From assembly GCA_016704465.1 (NCBI GenBank), contig JADJAD010000004.1, forward strand, positions 124,001 through 188,000: 64,000 nucleotides of DNA, read 5' to 3'. Source of the stretch: Gemmatimonadota bacterium. GTDB taxonomy: Bacteria; Gemmatimonadota; Gemmatimonadetes; Gemmatimonadales; Gemmatimonadaceae. The position numbers were made by a program, and so were the translations under genes. The notes under the pieces are model-generated. The model made no database searches. It was not told where the DNA came from and saw nothing but the letters and a program-made list of their open reading frames with translations. Positions 53,912 through 60,319 of this stretch are shown one piece after another (positions within the stretch are counted from its first letter, which is position 1; each line of letters begins with the position of its first letter).

Positions 53912-53985
53912 GCGCCCTTAGCTCAATTGGATAGAGCATCTGACTACGGATCAGAAGGTTGGGAGTTCGACTCTCTCAGGGCGCA
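53912..53985 (+). tRNA. tRNA-Arg (ACG)
   Basis: 74 nt. The acceptor stem GCGCCCT pairs with AGGGCGC, and the anticodon arm is TCTGA-CTACGGA-TCAGA (anticodon ACG, whose A is normally edited to inosine by TadA). CCA is not encoded. Confidence 0.96.
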
Positions 53986-54013
53986 TACGATTATCATGAG
54001 GCTGTTGTAGTTT

Positions 54014-54087
54014 CGGGGCGTAGCGTAGCCCGGTAGCGCGCCTGCTTCGGGAGCAGGAGGTCGCTGGTTCAAATCCAGTCGCCCCGA
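54014..54087 (+). tRNA. tRNA-Pro (CGG)
   Basis: 74 nt. The acceptor stem CGGGGCG pairs with CGCCCCG, the anticodon arm is CCTGC-TTCGGGA-GCAGG (anticodon CGG) and the T-arm is CTGGTTCAAATCCAG. CCA is not encoded. Last of the array; a strong hairpin follows 30 bases later. Confidence 0.96.
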
Positions 54088-54115
54088 CTTGGATTCTTGC
54101 ACACCACAACGAAGC

Positions 54116-54146
54116 AGCGCCCGCCCTCTCATCAGGGGCGGGCGCT
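54116..54146. terminator. Terminator between the tRNA array and the chemotaxis operon
   Basis: An 11-bp perfect stem (AGCGCCCGCCC with its complement) encloses a 9-nt loop. It is followed by CCTTCGTTTCC on the plus strand and CTTCGTTG on the minus strand. It can serve both convergent transcripts. Confidence 0.8.
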
Positions 54147-54183
54147 CCTTCGTTTCCGGCGACACCGGGTCGTGATTCCCCGT

Positions 54184-54567
54184 TCAGCTGTCGAGGACGC
54201 CGAGTGATCGCAGCACCGTCGCCCGAACCTGCTCGGGAGTGAACGGCATACTGATGCTCGCGAGGCCGCGGGTCTCCAGCGCCCGAACCGCCCCCCCGGC
54301 TCCCTCCCTGGCCACCACGATGATCTGGAGTCCTGCGAGCCGGCCGTCGGCCTTGATCTGCTCGACGAGCCGCGGCCCGCTCACCTCCGGCTGGGCGCCA
54401 TCGATCATCGCGAGGTCGACGTCGTGGGCGGCGAGCACGGCGACGGCCTCGGTGCCGTCCGCGGCCTGGTAGACGTGCGACAGGGGGAGGCCGCTGAGTC
54501 GAAGCGTGCGAACCAGCATCGAGCGCATCACGGCGCTGTCGTTGACCACGAGGATGCTCAGTGACAT
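54184..54567 (-). CDS. Single-domain response regulator, degenerate
   Basis: 127 residues, a CheY-like fold from end to end: MSLSILVVNDSAVMRSMLVRTL, then DVDLAMIDGAQPEVSGPRLVEQIK with the phospho-acceptor Asp present. The acidic pair reads ND rather than DD, and the conserved Lys before the PF motif is Met (SISMPFTPEQ). Phosphorylation-induced switching is therefore doubtful; it may be a phosphate sink or a protein-binding receiver. It is the last gene of the flagellar-chemotaxis unit, 19 bases after cheR, and a bidirectional terminator follows. Confidence 0.85.
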   Translation of the reverse strand: MSLSILVVNDSAVMRSMLVRTLRLSGLPLSHVYQAADGTEAVAVLAAHDVDLAMIDGAQPEVSGPRLVEQIKADGRLAGLQIIVVAREGAGGAVRALETRGLASISMPFTPEQVRATVLRSLGVLDS

Positions 54568-54586
54568 GGGGCGTTCTCGCTGAAGG

Positions 54587-55486
54587 TCAGAGGGTGATCA
54601 TCGATGCGTCGAGCCTGTTCCCGGGAACTGACGGGAGCGGGGCTGTGCGCTGGTAGGTGGCGGGTTGCACGTAGGCGAGTCCATGCCGCACGCCGCTCAG
54701 GCTCTCGGAATGGCCGAGCATGAGGTGTCCGCCGGCCGAGAGTTGGGCGGCGAACCGTGACACGAGCCGCTCCTGCGTTGGCTTGTCGAAGTAGATCATG
54801 ACGTTGCGGCAGAAGATCACGTCGAACGGTCCCTGCTCGGGCCACTCGGCGATCAGGTTGAGCGGCGCGATGCGAACGAGGGCGCGGGTGGCGGGCGCGA
54901 TGCGCACCGTGTCGCGAGCGTCGGGCACCGTATCGAAGTGTGCACGGCGCACGTCCGTCGGCATGTCGCCGAGTTCACGCACGAGGTACTCGGCGGCGTG
55001 CGCGCGTTGCAGCACACGCTGTGAGATGTCGGTGGCGAGGATCGAGACGCGCGACGCCGCCGGACCGAGGGTCTCGCGCACGACCATCGCGATCGAGTAC
55101 GCCTCCTGCCCGGAGGAGCAACCGGCGCTCCAGATGCGAATCGGGGCGCCGGTGCGCGCGAGAGATGGCAGGACCGTCTGCTGCAACAAGCGGAAGTGAT
55201 CCGGCTCGCGAAAGAACGCGGTCTTGTTGGTCGTGAGCACGTCGACCAACTCGGCGAGCTCGCGTCCGGTCGCGTCGCGGTCCACGATGTCGAGGTAGTC
55301 TTGTACGGTGGGCAGCGCGAGTGCCCGCAGTCGCTTCGCCAGACGCGCTCGCACCAGGTTTTCCTTCCCGGGGCGAAGCTGGATGCCGGCCGTCCCCGTG
55401 ACCAGTTCGCTCACACGCCGAAACTGCGCCTCCGAGAGCGCGAGCGCCGGCAGCGCCGGGAGGTGCGCGGTGGTCGGTTCGATCAT
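54587..55486 (-). CDS. cheR: Chemotaxis protein methyltransferase
   Basis: 299 residues. It transfers methyl groups from S-adenosylmethionine to glutamates of chemoreceptors in the cytoplasm. The N-terminal helical domain (FRRVSELVTGTAGIQLRPGKENLVRARLAKRLRALAL) is followed by the Rossmann domain with the SAM motif RIWSAGCSSGQEAYSIAM, ILATDISQRVLQRA and DVIFCRNVMIYFDKPTQERLV, ending with LMLGHSESL. It starts at ATG 55486, 39 bases after the cheA stop. No cheB is found in this window, so the demethylase must be encoded elsewhere. Confidence 0.95.
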   Translation of the reverse strand: MIEPTTAHLPALPALALSEAQFRRVSELVTGTAGIQLRPGKENLVRARLAKRLRALALPTVQDYLDIVDRDATGRELAELVDVLTTNKTAFFREPDHFRLLQQTVLPSLARTGAPIRIWSAGCSSGQEAYSIAMVVRETLGPAASRVSILATDISQRVLQRAHAAEYLVRELGDMPTDVRRAHFDTVPDARDTVRIAPATRALVRIAPLNLIAEWPEQGPFDVIFCRNVMIYFDKPTQERLVSRFAAQLSAGGHLMLGHSESLSGVRHGLAYVQPATYQRTAPLPSVPGNRLDASMITL

Positions 55487-55525
55487 CGTACGGCGAGGAC
55501 GCGCGTCATCGTGGTCGCCATGGTG

Positions 55526-57534
55526 TCACGCGACCGCTCGCGCCGTATCGACGCGCGCCCCCCCTGGGTCGCCGTCACGAGCGAACGAGCACAGGCCGTC
55601 GATGTCCAGTACCCGTCCCATGCCGCCGTCGGCGAGGAACGCCTCGCCCGCGACACCCGGCACGCTGCCGCTCCCGTGACCGTGCGGCCTGGTGATGACC
55701 TGTTGCTGACCGAGTGCATCATCGACCAGCAGCGCGACGCGCGTGGGCGCATCGCCGACCACGACGAGCAGCGGCTCTGCCGCGTCGGTATCGGCGGTGG
55801 CGATCCCAAAGACCTGATGCAGCCGCACAACCGGCAGCAGCTCCTCATGCCACCGCACCACCTCACCAGCATCGGGCGTGACGGACACGGCGGCGCGCGG
55901 TGGCCGGACGGCGAGGGGCCTGGCGAGCGACGGGACCAGGAACCGTTCCCCGCCAACTCGAACGAGCAGGCCCTCGGTCAAGGCCGCCGTGAGCGGGAGC
56001 TGCACGCGGAGCGTGGTCCCATGCCCTGCCTGCGAGAACACGGCAACGCGACCGCGCAGCGCCTCGATGTTGCGCTGCACGACGTCCATGCCGACCCCGC
56101 GGCCGGAGACATCGGTGATGCGATCGGCCGTCGAGAATCCCGGCCGGAAGATCAATGCGTGCACGTCCGAGTCGGACAAACCCTCGGCGGAGGTGATGTG
56201 CCCCAACTGGAGCGCCTTCCGCACGAGACGGTCCCGATCGAGCCCGCGCCCATCGTCGCGCAACTCCAGTACGACGCCGCCATCGGCGCGATATGCGCGA
56301 AGGTGGACCGTCCCGCACGTCGACTTGCCGGCGGCGTGTCGATCCGCGGGCAGTTCGATGCCGTGGTCCACGGCGTTCCGAACCATGTGGAGCAGCGGAT
56401 CGCCGAGGCGCTCCGCCACCTGACGATCGATCTCGATCTGCTCGCCCTCGGCCACGAACTCAATGCGCTTGCCGCTACGCATGGCGAGGTCGCGCACGAG
56501 GCGATCGACTCGCTGGAACTGCGGCTGGAGCGGCACCATCCGCATCGCGATCGATAGGTGTTGCAGCTCCCGGACGAGCTTCCCGGTGCTGGCCACATGC
56601 CGCGGCAGCTCGCCTTGCGCGTCCTGCCGCACGAGGGGATGCTGCGCGACCATCGACTCCGCAACGACCAACTCCCCGACGAGCTCGATGAGGCGGTCGA
56701 GTGCGTCGGTGCGCACGCGGACCGTCGATGCTGAGGCGTCGTTGTGCCCATCTCGACGCGGGGGGCCACGCTCCGGGTAATTCGGCAGGACATCGGGTTG
56801 TGCCGCGACCGTCTCTCGAGCGGCCTTCGACTGAAGGATGGCATGGGCCATGGGCCGCATGGGCCGCATGGGCCGCATGGGCCGCATGGGCCGCATGGGC
56901 CGCACGCATGGGCAGAGTCGGCGACCTCTTCGCGGGGGGCGCCTGCGTCGCGCAGCGTGGCGAGCAGGTGACCATAGCCGTCGGGGAGCAGATCCGCATG
57001 ACCGTCGATCGCACCCTGGATCGTGTCGAGCAGCGCACGCAGCATGTCCACGGATTGCAGCACCAGCTCGGCGGTCTCGCCCACGCAAAGAAGTTCCCGG
57101 TCGCGCACGCGGCTCAGGAGCGACTCGGCGTGATGGGCGAACTCCGTCAGGTAGTCGAGCGCGAGGAAGGCCGAGGTCCCCTTGAGCGTGTGGAGCGCGC
57201 GAAAGACGGCGTTGATCGTGTCGGCGTGGTCTGGTTCGCGCGCGAGCCCCTGCACGGCCAGGTCAGCCTGGTCCAGCAGCTCCCGGCTCTCGACGACAAA
57301 ATCGAGCAGGAGTGCGCGGTCGGCGTCGGGCGGCAGGAGTGACGGCGCGCGGTCAGGACCGCCGGGCTCCGCTCGATGCCCCAGCGCGTCGCGCATGAAG
57401 GCGCGTATCGCGGCCGGATGCGTCGACTCGCCGACGATCGCCCGCAATAACGCGAGGATGTCGCGATGCTCCGCGTCGCTCTCCCCAGCGGCAAGATGGC
57501 GTGTGGCGAGGTCGTGGAGCGAGTACTGCGACAC
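55526..57534 (-). CDS. cheA: Chemotaxis histidine kinase, interrupted by one frameshift
   Basis: About 669 residues after repair, GTG start at 57534. The P1 phosphotransfer domain has its His in RALHTLKGTSAFL. The dimerisation and kinase core follows: TDALDRLIELVGELVVAESMV, the N-box LLHMVRNAVDHGIE, the G1 box LRDDGRGLDRD and the G2 box SGRGVGMDVVQRNIEAL. A CheW-like regulatory domain ends the protein. The frame changes near 56850-56925, at or beside a 9-bp tandem repeat that encodes CGP repeats in one frame and RPM repeats in the other; one base is missing. No separate P2 domain is clear. The gene lies between cheZ and cheR in the motility unit. An assembly error is likely, since the rest is conserved. 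Confidence 0.92.
56852..56905 (-). repeat. 9-bp tandem repeat within cheA
   Basis: Five perfect copies of GGGCCGCAT (plus strand) and one copy ending C, at 56852-56905. Because 9 is a multiple of three, changes in copy number keep the frame. The repeat lies in the linker between the phosphotransfer and kinase domains and coincides with the frame change. Confidence 0.9.
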
Positions 57535-57585
57535 GAGGCGATTCGATAAAAGAGAAGAGGCGCGCGGTAGCGAACCAGCAGGAGG

Positions 57586-58314
57586 TCAGCTCGCAGTGGT
57601 CGCGACGATCGCGTCGGCCACGGCCTGTCGTTCGGCGCGATTCTGCGTCGACGCATTCGGATCGACCGCGACCGGGACGGCCGACGGCGGCGGTGCCGCG
57701 TGGGCCGGCACGCTGATGCCGAACACGGCGGGGTCGAAGACGCGGGCAAGGTGCGCCAGGCGCACTTCCATGTCGGTGAGGACGGCGGAGGCGTATGTCA
57801 GCTGCTGGCTGGTGATGTCCTGGAACTGCATGTGGCCCACGAGGGCGAACAGTTCATCTCGCAGGGCGGTCCGGATGGTGCGGCCGCGGTCACCGGGTTC
57901 GCCGGGCTCGCTGTGCTCACCGGCGATCGCGTCGAGGTCGTCGACCATCGCGCTGGCGCGTTCGAGCCCATTGAGGATGTCGGTCGCGGCGGTCTCGGTG
58001 GCGCTGGAGACAGCGAGCAGACGATCGTGCGGCTGCTGGACCTTCTCGACGGCGGCGCGCTCGAGCTGGTGGCGGCTTTGCCGCAGCGAGTGCAGGACGC
58101 CGACGACCTCGGTGTAGCCATGGACGAGCACGTCCGACAGCCCAGCGAAGCCGATCGCTTCGTCGGGTGGAGCCACGAGATCGATGCGCAGTTGCTGCTG
58201 CAGGGCGGGCGTCTCCTCGCCCCCGAGTTCTCCCATGTCGAGGATGGCGGAATCCACGAGGCGGAGTGTCGCTTCGGAGTCGTAGAGGAGTTCGCTGGGC
58301 TGGCGAGTGCTCAT
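57586..58314 (-). CDS. cheZ: CheZ-like protein phosphatase of CheY
   Basis: 242 residues from ATG 58314 (MSTRQPSELLYD), two bases after the cheY stop. It is nearly all helical, with a long coiled-coil region (EVVGVLHSLRQSRHQLERAAVEKVQQ, ATDILNGLERASAMVDDLDAI). The active helix reads LVGHMQFQDITSQQL, matching the QDxTxQ motif in which the second Gln activates water for CheY-P hydrolysis. A Pro and Ala-rich linker and a short C-terminal tail (ERQAVADAIVATTAS) would carry the CheY-binding helix. The adjacency to cheY supports the call. Confidence 0.85.
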   Translation of the reverse strand: MSTRQPSELLYDSEATLRLVDSAILDMGELGGEETPALQQQLRIDLVAPPDEAIGFAGLSDVLVHGYTEVVGVLHSLRQSRHQLERAAVEKVQQPHDRLLAVSSATETAATDILNGLERASAMVDDLDAIAGEHSEPGEPGDRGRTIRTALRDELFALVGHMQFQDITSQQLTYASAVLTDMEVRLAHLARVFDPAVFGISVPAHAAPPPSAVPVAVDPNASTQNRAERQAVADAIVATTAS

Positions 58315-58316
58315 GG

Positions 58317-58694
58317 TCAGGCCGCCGCCACCGCGCCGCTGATTACCGCGTCGATCTTTTCCTTCAAGACCTGCGGGGTAAACGGCTTCACGATGTAGTT
58401 GTTCACGCCGGCCTGGATGGCGGTCATGATGTCTTCCTTGACGCTGCGCGTGCTGACCATCAGGATCGGGATGGCCTTCCATTCGGGGTGCGCGCGCAGG
58501 ACGCGCGTGAGTTCGAGCCCGGACATGTTGGGCATGTTCCAGTCGGTGATGATGAACTGGACGGATGCGTCCAGCTTCTCAACGGCCTCGCGCCCGTCAC
58601 TCGCCTCGACGCATTCGCCGTAGCCAATGCGCTGGAGCGAGTTGACGAGGATCCGGCGCATGGTGGCCGAATCATCGACGACGAGGATCTTCAT
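58317..58694 (-). CDS. cheY: Chemotaxis response regulator
   Basis: 125 residues. All key residues are present: MKILVVDDSATMRRILVNSL (the DD pair), the phospho-acceptor in IITDWNMPNMSGLELTRVLR, Thr/Ser in ILMVSTRSVKED and the Lys in YIVKPFTPQVLKEKI. When phosphorylated by CheA it binds the flagellar motor switch. It is followed at once by cheZ and lies 27 bases after flgM. It is canonical, in contrast to the receiver at 54184. Confidence 0.97.
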   Translation of the reverse strand: MKILVVDDSATMRRILVNSLQRIGYGECVEASDGREAVEKLDASVQFIITDWNMPNMSGLELTRVLRAHPEWKAIPILMVSTRSVKEDIMTAIQAGVNNYIVKPFTPQVLKEKIDAVISGAVAAA

Positions 58695-58721
58695 GGTCCG
58701 GCTCTCCAGCGTGCAAATGGA

Positions 58722-59021
58722 CTAGGCGTCGCCGCGGTCAATGATGCGACGGGCGACCTCGCCCACCACCGCATCGGCGTTGTAGGCTCCAGTCAGGACA
58801 CGCCGGCGCACTTCGGCCAGGCGCTCGCGAGTACCGGACGCGGTGGGCTCGAGATGCGACGCCTTGGCGCGGCCGGCGTCGGAGATTTCGACGCGGTCGA
58901 GCTTTTCTACCTGTGCGGGGGTGCGCGCACCGTCGCGTTCCCGCGGTCCGACCGGTTGGGTCGTGATCTCGCGGGGCCGGTCCGGTCGCAGGGGTCCCCC
59001 CTGGCCGCCATGAATCTTCAT
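58722..59021 (-). CDS. flgM: Anti-sigma-28 factor FlgM
   Basis: 99 residues. The start at ATG 59021 (MKIHGGQGG) is preferred because AAGGAGG lies six bases upstream; the ATG at 59027 abuts the same AAGGAGG and is too close. The C-terminal half fits FlgM: DRVEISDAGRAKASHL, then RLAEVRRRVLTGAYNADAVVGEVARRIIDRG, the sigma-28-binding helices. FlgM holds FliA inactive until the hook is complete and is then exported. A good sigma-28 promoter match lies directly upstream. The cheY gene follows. Confidence 0.88.
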   Translation of the reverse strand: MKIHGGQGGPLRPDRPREITTQPVGPRERDGARTPAQVEKLDRVEISDAGRAKASHLEPTASGTRERLAEVRRRVLTGAYNADAVVGEVARRIIDRGDA

Positions 59022-59045
59022 CGACATCCTCCTTGCCCTGCAAAA

Positions 59046-59072
59046 GTATCGACACGGTCGCGGGGGAACTTA
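59046..59072 (-). promoter_or_regulatory. flgM: Sigma-28 (FliA) promoter candidate for flgM
   Basis: Minus strand: TAAG (59072-59069), 15 bases, then GTCGATAC (59053-59046). This agrees with the sigma-28 form TAAA-N15-GCCGATAA at 9 of 12 positions. The spacing leaves a leader of about 15-20 bases before flgM with a strong AAGGAGG. Confidence 0.55.
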
Positions 59073-59096
59073 ATGCCGCGCCGTTCGGCCGAGCGC

Positions 59097-59429
59097 TCAC
59101 AACCGTTCATCGACCGTCGGTTCTGGCTCGTCGAGGAGGAGCGGTCGCGCCTCCCGCTTGCGTCGTAGCAACTCGTGGACCACGCCGCTTCCAAGGACGG
59201 GAGCGATGCCCGCCGACCGGTCGTGGGCGGGGCTCACCCGATGCAACTCCGCGATCGCGGCGGAGATCAGCTCCCGCACTTCCGACGACGGCCCTCCCTC
59301 CTCGAGCGCTTCGCCCGCCGGCGCTTCGGCGCCGTCGGTGAGGTGCGACTGGAGCGCGCCGAGGACCTCGGCCAGCAAGGCCGCGTCGCGCGGCGACGGG
59401 TCGAATGGGGATTCCCAGCGCGGCGTCAT
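59097..59429 (-). CDS. Small protein of unknown function in the flagellar operon
   Basis: 110 residues from ATG 59429 (MTPRWESPFDPSPRD). It is acidic and mostly helical, with the middle VRELISAAIAELHRVSPAHDRS and the C-terminal VLGSGVVHELLRRKREARPLLLDEPEP. No signal peptide or membrane segment. It lies 20 bases after the fliT-like gene and 75 bases before flgM. Position suggests a flagellar chaperone or regulator, but no family is recognised. Confidence 0.6.
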   Translation of the reverse strand: MTPRWESPFDPSPRDAALLAEVLGALQSHLTDGAEAPAGEALEEGGPSSEVRELISAAIAELHRVSPAHDRSAGIAPVLGSGVVHELLRRKREARPLLLDEPEPTVDERL

Positions 59430-59449
59430 GTCGGAGCGTCCGGGGCGCC

Positions 59450-59872
59450 CTAGCGCGTGAAGTCGAGCTGCGACGCCTCGTCGCGCTCGGCGACGGCAGC
59501 GTACGCGGACTGTGCCGCCGAGTCGTGCCCGAGGCGGCCGATCGATTCACCGATGGCCGTGCGCGCCGATTGCGCGTGCGCGGCGAGCAGGGCGTTGCGC
59601 TGCCCGGCGAGCATCGCCGCCAGTTGCAATGGGCGCATGGCCGCGTCGAAGGCCGCCACGGCGTCCGGTCGACTCAGCGCCTGGCGCTGCTCATCCAGGG
59701 CGGCGACGAGCGGCGCCATCTGGCGGGTGACCGCGTCGCGCGCATCGAGGGCGGACGCGAGGGCGTCCGAGTCGCCGCTGCTGCAGGCGTGACGGGCGTC
59801 ATCGGACAGCGCGGTGAATCGCCCGAGATGTGCCTCGAGCTCGGCCACGCATCGCGCGACGGTGGTGTTCAT
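59450..59872 (-). CDS. FliT/FlgN-like flagellar chaperone
   Basis: 140 residues, entirely helical: VARCVAELEAHLGRFTALSDDARHAC, SALDARDAVTRQMAPLVAALDEQRQAL, MRPLQLAAMLAGQRNALLAAHAQSARTAIG. Size, helical layout and position directly after fliS (ATGA overlap) fit FliT or FlgN-type export chaperones, which cap FliD or the hook-associated proteins before secretion. These families have low sequence identity, so the call rests partly on context. Confidence 0.65.
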   Translation of the reverse strand: MNTTVARCVAELEAHLGRFTALSDDARHACSSGDSDALASALDARDAVTRQMAPLVAALDEQRQALSRPDAVAAFDAAMRPLQLAAMLAGQRNALLAAHAQSARTAIGESIGRLGHDSAAQSAYAAVAERDEASQLDFTR

Positions 59873-60282
59873 GACGCGGCGACGACTTGTCCGACGGCCG
59901 ACGTCGTGGTCGCGACCTGCGCGAAGGCCTCGTGCAGCTCCCCGGCGAGGGCAATGATGGCGTCGAGCTTCGGGACGTTTGGCTTGACGCCAAGGGTCGC
60001 CAGCTCGCCGAGCATGAACGAGTAGATGCTCGCGAGCCGCGCGGCCAGTTCGCCGCCCTTCTGGTGGTCCAGCGTGACGAGCAATTCGGTGAGGGCCGCA
60101 CGGGCCCGTTCGAGCGAGTCGGACCGTGGGCCGCCGTCGGCATCGGCCGTCTGCAGGCGTGCCCGCCGCAGGTTGACCTGGAGGTGCTCGAACACGATAA
60201 CGACGAGTTGCGCTGGTGAAGCGGAGAGGACCTCCGCTTCACGATACCGCGCGGCCTGCTTGGCAATTGCGCCGTACGACAT
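59869..60282 (-). CDS. fliS: Flagellin export chaperone FliS
   Basis: 137 residues, usual length. The N-terminus is AIAKQAARYREAEVLSASPAQLVVIVFEHLQVNLRRA, and the late motif is LLVTLDHQKGGELAARLASIYSFMLGEL, matching the FliS pattern (tyrosine-rich N-terminal segment, SPxxLV, LDxxKGGxxAxxLxxLYxF). It binds the flagellin C-terminus in the cytoplasm and prevents early polymerisation. It follows fliD by 37 bases and overlaps the fliT-like gene. Confidence 0.93.
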   Translation of the reverse strand: MSYGAIAKQAARYREAEVLSASPAQLVVIVFEHLQVNLRRARLQTADADGGPRSDSLERARAALTELLVTLDHQKGGELAARLASIYSFMLGELATLGVKPNVPKLDAIIALAGELHEAFAQVATTTSAVGQVVAAS

Positions 60283-60319
60283 GCTACCTCACGACGGGAG
60301 TGAGAGCGAGAGTCGCAGG

